Shown: positions 53,299 to 61,307 of the stretch, piece by piece | Layout of the letters: every line of letters begins with the position of its first letter | Numbering within the stretch: the stretch's first letter is position 1 | Assembly: GCA_038200305.1 (NCBI GenBank) | Contig: JBBPYD010000065.1 | Location: 5,362 to 69,361, forward strand | Length of the DNA: 64,000 nt | Direction: 5' to 3' | Source: JANXXV01 sp038200305 | Lineage (GTDB): Bacteria; Acidobacteriota; Terriglobia; Bryobacterales; Bryobacteraceae | The notes under the pieces: model-generated | The model's database searches: none | Told to the model about the DNA's origin: nothing | The model's input: the letters and a program-made list of their open reading frames with translations, nothing else | Made by a program: the position numbers and the translations under genes

Positions 53299-55056
53299 AT
53301 GACCGGGTATTTCCCGAACCTGCAAATAGGAATTCTCGACACCGGCGGTCAATACTGCCATTTAATCGCGCGGAAGGTGCGTGAGCTTGGTGTGTACGCT
53401 GAGGTCTTCCCTAGCGACACATCAGCCGGCATACTCTCCGGGGTAAAAGGCTTGATCATATCCGGCGGCCCGGCCAGCGTGTATGAGACTGATAGCCCCT
53501 CGGTAGATCCTGGCATTTTCTCCTCGGGTCAGGCAGTCCTCGGCATCTGTTACGGCCAACAGGTCATGGCTCTTTTGCTCGGTGGCGCCGTTCAGAAGGG
53601 CGATAAAGGCGAGTATGGATTGTCTGTTCTAGAGCCGGCCGCGATGCCTGGGTTGCTGTTTCAGAAAGCTGCAGGTACGCAGCAGATCTGGATGAGTCAC
53701 CGCGATTCGGTTAGCGCCGTCCCGGCCGGATTCGAAATCATCGGCCGGACTCCAACATGCGAAATCGCTGCGATTGCCGACGCGAGCCGCCGTCTGTATG
53801 GGGTCCAATTTCACCCCGAAGTAGTTCACACGCGGCATGGCCGGCAGATTCTGTCGAACTTCCTTTTCGATATCTGCAAATGCACGCCGGACTGGGATCC
53901 GAAGCACCGCATCGCTTCGATCGAACAGCGTATCGGTGACGTGGTGGGTGATCGGAATGTGTTCTTTTTTGTGAGCGGCGGCGTGGATTCCACTGTGGCT
54001 TACACGCTTTGCTTGCAGGCGCTAGGTAAGCACCGGGTTCGCGGCACCTACGTGGACACCGGCCTGATGCGCGAGGGCGAGACCGATTTCGTGCGCGGCC
54101 TTTTCGAGTCTCTTGGGAGCGAGGACTTTCAAGTGGAAGACGCCTCGGCGGAGTTTTTGGGTGCTCTGCATGGGGTGTGCGATCCGGAGAAGAAGCGGCA
54201 TATCATCGGTGAGCAGTTCGTTGACGTGCAGGACCGCATCCTAAAACAGTTGGATGGACACTGGATTCTGGGGCAGGGGACGATCTATCCCGATACCATT
54301 GAATCGGGCGGATCGGCAAAGGCCGATCTGATCAAGACACATCACAATCGTGTAGCGGGCATTCAGAAGCTGATGGACGAAAAGCGCATTGTGGAACCGC
54401 TTGCACTGTTTTACAAAGACGAGGTGCGTGAGATTGGGCGTGAACTCGGGCTGCCAGATGCATTTCTCGACCGGCATCCCTTCCCCGGTCCTGGCTTGGC
54501 GATTCGCTGCCTCTGTTCCGGCGATGCACTTCAGTTGCGGCGTTTGGAGGAAGGCTGGCTGATCCCAGTACACTCCGTTGGAGTGCAAGGCGATTCCCGA
54601 ACTTATAAACCCATCCTGGCTATCAGTGGGAACGCGCTGCACGAGCGGGCAAGCGAACTGACGAACCGTCTGGAACAGGTGAATCGCGTGGTCACCCTCG
54701 CTGGCGCAAATATCCCCATGGAGCAAATGGCGGTACAGCCGAGCGCACTTACACCGGAGCGTTTGGGCCGGTTGCGGCGCGCTGATGCGATTGTTCGCCG
54801 TATTTCCGGCGAGAGCGGTTTTGAGAAGCTAGTCTGGCAGTTCCCCGTTGTGCTAATCCCCGTTGGGAGTACGCGCACGCCGGACTCAATCGTATTGCGG
54901 CCGATTGATTCGGTAGATGGCATGACCGCGCAGTCTGTCGCGATGGACCCGCCGCTGCTGCTGCAACTGGCGGCGGAGATCCTGCAAGTCCCCGGAATCG
55001 CAGCCGTGTTCTACGATCTGACGCACAAACCGCCCGGCACTATCGAGTGGGAGTAG
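53299..55056 (+). CDS. guaA: GMP synthase (glutamine-hydrolysing), long form
   Basis: A 585-residue enzyme converting XMP to GMP. The class I amidotransferase has catalytic Cys in LGICYGQQ and HPEV; the ATP-pyrophosphatase domain has FFVSGGVDSTVAY and ILGQGTIYPD. It is about 60 residues longer than common GuaA. The extra block lies between FPGPGLAIRCLC and TPERLGRLRRADAI and contains LIPVHSVGVQGDSRTYKP, similar to the dimerisation-domain motif normally found later. Ends correctly with KPPGTIEWE. Confidence 0.93.
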   Translation: MTGYFPNLQIGILDTGGQYCHLIARKVRELGVYAEVFPSDTSAGILSGVKGLIISGGPASVYETDSPSVDPGIFSSGQAVLGICYGQQVMALLLGGAVQKGDKGEYGLSVLEPAAMPGLLFQKAAGTQQIWMSHRDSVSAVPAGFEIIGRTPTCEIAAIADASRRLYGVQFHPEVVHTRHGRQILSNFLFDICKCTPDWDPKHRIASIEQRIGDVVGDRNVFFFVSGGVDSTVAYTLCLQALGKHRVRGTYVDTGLMREGETDFVRGLFESLGSEDFQVEDASAEFLGALHGVCDPEKKRHIIGEQFVDVQDRILKQLDGHWILGQGTIYPDTIESGGSAKADLIKTHHNRVAGIQKLMDEKRIVEPLALFYKDEVREIGRELGLPDAFLDRHPFPGPGLAIRCLCSGDALQLRRLEEGWLIPVHSVGVQGDSRTYKPILAISGNALHERASELTNRLEQVNRVVTLAGANIPMEQMAVQPSALTPERLGRLRRADAIVRRISGESGFEKLVWQFPVVLIPVGSTRTPDSIVLRPIDSVDGMTAQSVAMDPPLLLQLAAEILQVPGIAAVFYDLTHKPPGTIEWE

Positions 55057-55077
55057 CGCGAACCAAATAAGGCTGCG

Positions 55078-55707
55078 CTACCGCCGCACTAGAAACACAG
55101 CGGTTTCGGCTGTCAGATTGGGCAGTGCTACCACTTTCCGATTTCCCGCCAGAAAGATCCCGCGTTCAATCGTCCAATGCTCCTGCTGCGCCAGTGCCTG
55201 GAAATCATACACGGTCAAGAAATGGATATTTGGCGAGTCGTACCAGTCATGCGGAAATAGTTTGGTTTTCGGCGCGCGTCCTGTCCACAGATGCGCGAGC
55301 CGTACGGACCAGTGCCCGAAATTCGGAAACGCAACAATCGCCCTGCGCCCTACGCGCAACATCTCATTTAGGACTTTCAGCGGTTGCCGGGTCTCCTGCA
55401 AAGTCTGGCTCAGAATCACGTAATCGAACGCCTGGTCCGGGTAATCCGTAAAGCCTTGTTCAATGTCGCCCTGGTACACTGACACGCCACGAGCAATTGC
55501 CCGCTGTACTTTTGTGCCCACAATTTCAACACCCCGCGCATCCACGCCCTTGTGTTGGGCCAGCCACTCCAGCAATTCACCGTCGCCGCAACCAACGTCC
55601 AGCACGCGCGTGTTTGGCTCCACAATTTCGCTAATAATCGCATAATCGCTGCGGCCCAATACCTCATGGACGAAGGGTCCAGCCTGGGCTGCTGTGGCTG
55701 CGTTCAC
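55078..55707 (-). CDS. metW: Methionine biosynthesis protein MetW
   Basis: A 209-residue methyltransferase-fold protein. VLDVGCGDGELLEWLAQHKGVDARGVEI and the DYVILSQTLQETRQP block are diagnostic of MetW, which works with MetX in homoserine acylation. The start overlaps the metX stop (ATGA). Confidence 0.92.
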   Translation of the reverse strand: MNAATAAQAGPFVHEVLGRSDYAIISEIVEPNTRVLDVGCGDGELLEWLAQHKGVDARGVEIVGTKVQRAIARGVSVYQGDIEQGFTDYPDQAFDYVILSQTLQETRQPLKVLNEMLRVGRRAIVAFPNFGHWSVRLAHLWTGRAPKTKLFPHDWYDSPNIHFLTVYDFQALAQQEHWTIERGIFLAGNRKVVALPNLTAETAVFLVRR

Positions 55708-56810
55708 GACTTGCTCCGGAACGTGCTCACCAAAAATCCACGTACCAGTTCCGTCTGTTCCCCAACATCCACCAGAAACGCATCATGTCCATAATTCGAC
55801 GGCAGCTCACAGAACGCCACATCCCGGTTTCGCCCGCGGAGCGCGCTCACAATCTCCAGTGATTGATAGGTGGGATACAGCCAGTCCGACGTGAAACTCA
55901 GCACCAGGAATCGGGCCTTGGCTCGTTCCAACGCTGCTGCCAATGACCCATGCCCGTTCGCGATATCGAAGAAGTCCATGGCTTTGGTAATGTACAGGTA
56001 CGAGTTCGCGTCAAACCGGTCCACAAACTGACTCCCGCGATAGCGCAAGTAGCTTTCCACCTCGAACACTTTCGAGAAATCCGGCAGCGCGTCGTCCTTA
56101 TCCTGGAAACGCCGCCCGAACTTCTCGCGCATGGAATCGTCACTCATGTAAGTGATATGCCCCACCATGCGAGCCACGGCAAGTCCCCGCGCCGGAGGCT
56201 TGGCTCCGTAGTAATTGCCCTCATTCCAGTCGAGATCGGCCATGATCGCCTGCCGGCCCACTTCGTTGAACGCGATCTGCTGGGCGCTATGCCGAGCCGT
56301 AGTGGCAATCGGAATCGCCGACGCGACGGCATCCGGAAAAGCCACCGCCCATTCCAGCACCTGCATCCCACCCATAGACCCGCCGGCCACCGCTAGCAGC
56401 CGTGAAATTCCCAGATGTTCCACCAGCATCTTCTGCAGCCGCACGATGTCGGACATCGTGATGACCGGAAAATTCATGGCATAGGGACAGCCCGTCTCCG
56501 GGTTGATCGATTGCGGTCCGGTGGTTCCCTTGCACCCGCCCAGCACGTTCGATGAAATAACAAAATACTTGCCGGTGTCGAACGCCTTCCCTGGGCCAAT
56601 CATGTTGTCCCACCAGCCCGGCTTGCCCCCGTCGTGACTGATTCCCGCCGCATGTGCATCTCCGGAAAACGCATGCAGAACCAGAATTCCGTTACTCTTC
56701 GCCGCGTTCAACTCTCCATAGATCTCATAAGCTACATCCACGGGAGCAAGCGCCACCCCGCAATCAAGAGAAATCGAGTCAAACCGTACACTTTGGGTCT
56801 CAACTATCAT
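55704..56810 (-). CDS. metX: Homoserine O-acetyltransferase
   Basis: A 368-residue alpha/beta-hydrolase acylating homoserine for methionine synthesis. The nucleophile is in VAGGSMGGMQVLEW, with the late Asp near FTSDWLYP and His in NYGHDAFLVD. Whether acetyl- or succinyl-CoA is used cannot be settled by eye. Forms an operon with metW; divergent from carAB. Confidence 0.93.
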   Translation of the reverse strand: MIVETQSVRFDSISLDCGVALAPVDVAYEIYGELNAAKSNGILVLHAFSGDAHAAGISHDGGKPGWWDNMIGPGKAFDTGKYFVISSNVLGGCKGTTGPQSINPETGCPYAMNFPVITMSDIVRLQKMLVEHLGISRLLAVAGGSMGGMQVLEWAVAFPDAVASAIPIATTARHSAQQIAFNEVGRQAIMADLDWNEGNYYGAKPPARGLAVARMVGHITYMSDDSMREKFGRRFQDKDDALPDFSKVFEVESYLRYRGSQFVDRFDANSYLYITKAMDFFDIANGHGSLAAALERAKARFLVLSFTSDWLYPTYQSLEIVSALRGRNRDVAFCELPSNYGHDAFLVDVGEQTELVRGFLVSTFRSKS

Positions 56811-56834
56811 GTGGCAGCGGGAAACTTCATCATA

Positions 56835-56847
56835 ACAGGGCGCCTGT
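56835..56847. promoter_or_regulatory. Palindrome between metX and carA
   Basis: ACAGG-GCG-CCTGT lies 25 bases before the metX ATG. It could be an operator for a methionine regulator. No SAM riboswitch-like fold is apparent in the 130-base gap. Confidence 0.3.
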
Positions 56848-56940
56848 CGATCAAAGACGCAAGTACTTCGCGGGATCTTTGCGGCTCGCCTTGGCGGCGT
56901 GTTTCAATAGTAGTTACACCACCCCCCAAGGAGTTTGATA

Positions 56941-58071
56941 TTGAACAAAGCAGTGCTCGCCTTGGAAGACGGGACTGTCTTCGAGGGCCGAAGCTTTGGT
57001 GCGCTCACGGAAAGCTACGGCGAGGTCGTTTTTAACACCTCCATCACCGGGTATCAGGAGATTTTCACCGATCCTTCCTACTCCGGCCAGATCGTTGTTC
57101 TCACGAATCCGCAGATCGGCAATTACGGAGCCAATGAGGGCGACAGCGAATCGCGCAAGCCCTTCATTGAAGGTCTGGTTGTCCGTGAAATTTCTTCCGT
57201 CGCCAGCAATTGGCGGTCGGAAGAGAAGGCCGAACACTTCCTTGCGGCGAGTCACATTCCCGTTGCCAGTGAAATTGACACCCGTGCCCTGGTCCGCCAT
57301 CTCCGCAGCCGTGGCGTGATGCGTGGCGTCCTTTCCGGGGCTGGCGGCAACCCCACGCAACTCGTCGAAAAGGCCCGTAGCATTCCCTCCATGACTGGTC
57401 TCGACTTGGCTACTCGCGTTTCCACAAAACAAACATACGAGTGGGCGCATGGGATTGAATCCTGCTCGCCGTCGGACCGCCTCATTAAGCAGGTGGAAGC
57501 GCGGCACCATGTGGTCGCCTACGACTACGGCATCAAGCACAATATCCTTCGCAAACTAGTGCATACCGGCGCGCGAGTCACAGTGGTTCCGGCAATGACC
57601 CCGGCGGAAGATGTGCTCGCGCTGAAGCCCAACGGGGTCTTCCTCTCGAACGGTCCCGGCGATCCGGAGCCGCTCGAATTCCAGACCGCGCAAGTGCGCA
57701 AGCTGATCGGAAAGACTCCGATTTTTGGTATTTGCCTGGGTCATCAAATCATGGGACGTGCACTTGGCGGCAAGACTTTCAAGCTGAAATTCGGCCATCG
57801 CGGCGGCAATCATCCCGTGCTGAATCAGGTGACTGGAAAAGTGGAAATCACTTCCCACAATCATGGATTCGCGGTGGACCCGAGTTCACTCAAGGACAGT
57901 GAAGCCGAACTCACTCATATCAACCTCAATGACCAGACGCTGGAAGGCTTTCGCCTTCGCAATCATCCCGCCTTCTGCGTTCAGTATCACCCCGAAGCTG
58001 CGCCCGGCCCGCACGATTCTTACTATCTGTTCGATGAATTCATGAAAATGATGGACGAGTTCAAGAAATAA
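56941..58071 (+). CDS. carA: Carbamoyl-phosphate synthase small subunit
   Basis: A 376-residue glutamine amidotransferase subunit that supplies ammonia to CarB for pyrimidine and arginine synthesis. FNTSITGYQEIFTDPSYSGQI is the N-terminal signature; the catalytic Cys is in FGICLGHQIMGRALGG with HPEAAPGP. The start is the TTG at 56941, seven bases after AAGGAG; TTG 56935 is too close to it. Confidence 0.95.
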   Translation: MNKAVLALEDGTVFEGRSFGALTESYGEVVFNTSITGYQEIFTDPSYSGQIVVLTNPQIGNYGANEGDSESRKPFIEGLVVREISSVASNWRSEEKAEHFLAASHIPVASEIDTRALVRHLRSRGVMRGVLSGAGGNPTQLVEKARSIPSMTGLDLATRVSTKQTYEWAHGIESCSPSDRLIKQVEARHHVVAYDYGIKHNILRKLVHTGARVTVVPAMTPAEDVLALKPNGVFLSNGPGDPEPLEFQTAQVRKLIGKTPIFGICLGHQIMGRALGGKTFKLKFGHRGGNHPVLNQVTGKVEITSHNHGFAVDPSSLKDSEAELTHINLNDQTLEGFRLRNHPAFCVQYHPEAAPGPHDSYYLFDEFMKMMDEFKK

Positions 58072-61000
58072 TGCCGAGACGCAACGACCTCCACCGTATC
58101 TTGATCGTTGGCTCCGGCCCCATCGTAATCGGCCAGGGCTGCGAGTTCGATTACTCCGGCGCGCAGGCCTGCAAGGCCCTCAAGGCCGATGGCTATGAAG
58201 TGGTCCTGATCAATTCGAATCCGGCCACTATCATGACCGACCCCGAGCTTGCCGACCGCACGTACGTCGAGCCGCTCAGCCTGGCATTCGCCGAGGAAGT
58301 GATCCGGAAAGAGCGGCCGGACGCGCTGCTCTCGACTGTTGGCGGCCAAACCGCCCTCAATCTCGCGATTGAACTGGCCGAAGCCGGCGTGCTTGATAAG
58401 TACGGTGTCGAATTAATCGGCGCCAAGATCCATAGCATCAAGAAGGCCGAAGATCGCCTGCTGTTCAAAGATGCGATGCGCAAGATTGGTCTCGACATGC
58501 CGCATTCGCAGTTAGTCAATAGCGTGGATGCCGGTCTGGAATTCGCTGGTAAGAACGGCTACCCCGTCATTCTGCGCCCCAGCTTCACTCTGGGCGGCAC
58601 CGGCGGCGGCATCGCCTACAACAGCGAAGAATTGGAAGAGATTTTGGATCGCGGGCTTGATCTCTCCCCCGTTCACGAAACGTTGATTGAAGAGAGCGTG
58701 ATCGGCTGGAAAGAGTATGAGCTGGAGGTGATGCGCGACCTTGCGGACAACGCGATTATCGTCTGCTCCATTGAGAATTTCGATCCCATGGGCGTCCACA
58801 CGGGCGACTCCATCACGGTGGCGCCGGCGCAGACACTTACCGACCGCGAATACCAGATGATGCGCGATGCGGCTCTTAGCTGTCTCCGCGAAATCGGCGT
58901 AGATACGGGCGGGTCGAACGTGCAGTTCGCCATCAATCCGGCCAATGGACGCATGATCATCATTGAGATGAACCCGCGCGTGTCGCGCAGTTCCGCGCTG
59001 GCTTCAAAGGCGACGGGTTTCCCCATCGCGAAGATCGCCGCGAAGCTCGCTGTGGGATACCGGCTGGATGAGATTCGCAACGATATAACGCGGCTGACTC
59101 CCGCGTGTTTTGAACCGGCCATCGACTACGTAGTCGCCAAGATCCCACGTTGGCAGTTTGAAAAATTCCCTGGCGCGGAGCCGGTGCTCGGCACGCAGAT
59201 GAAGTCGGTGGGCGAGGTGATGTCCATCGGACGGACGTTCAAGCAGGCCATCGGCAAAGCGGTCCGCAGCCTGGAAACGGGCAAGCCGTTGACGGCGGAA
59301 AAGTTTGAGGATCACCTGATTCCGAAGCGGCTGATTACGCCAAATCCGGATCGGCTGAACTATATTCGGTTCGCCTTCGAGCGCGGCTACACTGTGGATC
59401 AAGTGCAGGAGATGACGGGCATCGATCCGTGGTTCCTGAAGAATCTGAAAGAAGTGATTGAGCTTGAAGCATCGCTCGAAACTGAGAAGCTCGGAACCAT
59501 CTCGAAAGCAACTTTGCTTAGAGCCAAGCGCGATGGAATCTCCGATGAGCGGATCGCGCGAGCAGTGGGAGCCACTTCTCTGGAGGTTCGCGCGAGGCGC
59601 AAGAAACTCGGCGTAAGTGCCGTGTTTAATCGCGTAGACACCTGCGCCGCCGAATTCGAGAGCTTCACTCCTTACCTGTATTCGAGCTATGAATCCGAAT
59701 GCGAGGCAAACCCTTCGGATCGCAAGAAGGTGATGATTCTGGGCAGCGGCCCCAACCGGATCGGACAAGGGATTGAGTTCGATTATTGCTGCTGTCATGC
59801 CTCGTTCGCGCTGCAGGAATTCGGCGTCGAGTCGATCATGGTCAACTGCAATCCGGAGACCGTGTCCACCGACTACGACACAAGCGATCGTCTGTACTTT
59901 GAGCCGCTCACGTTGGAAGAAGTGCTCAACATTGTGGACACCGAAAAGCCGAGTGGGGTCATCGTGCAGTTCGGCGGACAGACGCCATTAAATCTGGCGC
60001 TGCCATTGAAACGCCTGGGAGTGCCGATCATCGGGACCGACCCCGAAAACATTGACTTGGCCGAAGACCGCAAGCTCTTTGGCAAACTGCTGGACGATTT
60101 GAAAATTCCGTCGCCCCCGAACGGAACGGCCACTAGTGAGCAGCAAGCCTGCGATGTCGCGCGCGGTCTTGGGTTTCCCATTCTGGTCCGCCCCAGCTAT
60201 GTGCTGGGAGGCCGCGCTATGGTGATCGCCTACGACGAAGACACCGTGCGACGCTACATGCGGGAAGCGGTCACGGTCTCTCAGGATCGCCCTGTGTTGA
60301 TCGACCGCTTTCTGGAAGACGCAATTGAAGTGGACGTGGATGCCCTGTGCGACGGCGAAGAGGTGCTAATCTCCGGCATTATGGAGCACATTGAAGAAGC
60401 CGGCGTGCATTCCGGCGACAGTTCTTGCGTACTGCCCGCGTACTCCATCGGCAAGCAGGAAGTAGAGACCATCAAGACTTACACGCGCAAGCTGGCGTTG
60501 GCGCTGAAAGTTATCGGCTTAATGAACGTGCAATACGCCATCAAGGACGGCAAGGTATTCGTTCTCGAAGTGAACCCGCGCGCCTCCCGCACCGTTCCCT
60601 ACGTCAGCAAAGCGACTGGAGTGCCGCTTCCGAAAATTGCCGTTGGTCTGATGCTCGGCAAAAAGCTCTCCGATTTCAGCGATCTGCTTGCCGGTGCCGT
60701 GGATGGCGTTCTGGTAGCCCCAAAGTTCTTCGTTAAATCGCCTGTTTTCCCGTTCAGCAAATTCCCTGGAGTCGATCCGGCTCTTGGCCCGGAGATGCGG
60801 TCCACGGGTGAAGTGATGGGCGTCGGTGAGAACTTTGGCGAGGCATTTGCCAAGGCTCAACTCAGCGCCGGAACCCCTTTGCCTGAGGCGGGGACGGTGT
60901 TCCTCAGTGTGAACGATCGTCACAAGGCCGATGCGGTGGAGGTCGCGAAGCGCTTTTCGCAATTTGGTTTTGATCTTGCCGCAACTCGCGGCACCGCTGC

Positions 61001-61307
61001 CGCCCTTCATGCCGCCGGTCTCCGTTGCAAGACCATCTTCAAGGTCAATGAAGGACGTCCAAACGCGGTCGATCTGCTGAAGGCAGGGTCCATTCAACTG
61101 GTGATCTACACGGCCACCGGCGCACACTCATTCAGCGATGAGAAAGCGATTCGGCGGGCGGCCGTCGCCTATCGCGTGCCTTGCATTACCACGATGAGCG
61201 CAGCCAAGGCCTCAGCCGAGGGAGTCGCGTCGCGCAAGCGGGACCCCATCCGCGTTTGGAGCCTGCAGGAGATTCACGCGGGCAAAGTGATTACCGCACC
61301 CAGATAG
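58071..61307 (+). CDS. carB: Carbamoyl-phosphate synthase large subunit
   Basis: A 1,078-residue enzyme with two ATP-grasp halves making carbamoyl phosphate. The halves begin ILIVGSGPIVIGQGCEFDYSG and MILGSGPNRIGQGIEFDYC; STVGGQTALNLA and VQFGGQTPLNLA mark the repeats. The C-terminal MGS-like regulatory domain starts near 935. ATG shares one base with the carA stop (TAATG). Its 3' end overlaps the convergent peptidase by 17 bases. Confidence 0.97.
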   Translation: MPRRNDLHRILIVGSGPIVIGQGCEFDYSGAQACKALKADGYEVVLINSNPATIMTDPELADRTYVEPLSLAFAEEVIRKERPDALLSTVGGQTALNLAIELAEAGVLDKYGVELIGAKIHSIKKAEDRLLFKDAMRKIGLDMPHSQLVNSVDAGLEFAGKNGYPVILRPSFTLGGTGGGIAYNSEELEEILDRGLDLSPVHETLIEESVIGWKEYELEVMRDLADNAIIVCSIENFDPMGVHTGDSITVAPAQTLTDREYQMMRDAALSCLREIGVDTGGSNVQFAINPANGRMIIIEMNPRVSRSSALASKATGFPIAKIAAKLAVGYRLDEIRNDITRLTPACFEPAIDYVVAKIPRWQFEKFPGAEPVLGTQMKSVGEVMSIGRTFKQAIGKAVRSLETGKPLTAEKFEDHLIPKRLITPNPDRLNYIRFAFERGYTVDQVQEMTGIDPWFLKNLKEVIELEASLETEKLGTISKATLLRAKRDGISDERIARAVGATSLEVRARRKKLGVSAVFNRVDTCAAEFESFTPYLYSSYESECEANPSDRKKVMILGSGPNRIGQGIEFDYCCCHASFALQEFGVESIMVNCNPETVSTDYDTSDRLYFEPLTLEEVLNIVDTEKPSGVIVQFGGQTPLNLALPLKRLGVPIIGTDPENIDLAEDRKLFGKLLDDLKIPSPPNGTATSEQQACDVARGLGFPILVRPSYVLGGRAMVIAYDEDTVRRYMREAVTVSQDRPVLIDRFLEDAIEVDVDALCDGEEVLISGIMEHIEEAGVHSGDSSCVLPAYSIGKQEVETIKTYTRKLALALKVIGLMNVQYAIKDGKVFVLEVNPRASRTVPYVSKATGVPLPKIAVGLMLGKKLSDFSDLLAGAVDGVLVAPKFFVKSPVFPFSKFPGVDPALGPEMRSTGEVMGVGENFGEAFAKAQLSAGTPLPEAGTVFLSVNDRHKADAVEVAKRFSQFGFDLAATRGTAAALHAAGLRCKTIFKVNEGRPNAVDLLKAGSIQLVIYTATGAHSFSDEKAIRRAAVAYRVPCITTMSAAKASAEGVASRKRDPIRVWSLQEIHAGKVITAPR

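Noticed and set aside
56811..56940. SAM riboswitch upstream of metX
   Set aside because: The gap has only a short palindrome and none of the conserved multi-helix core.
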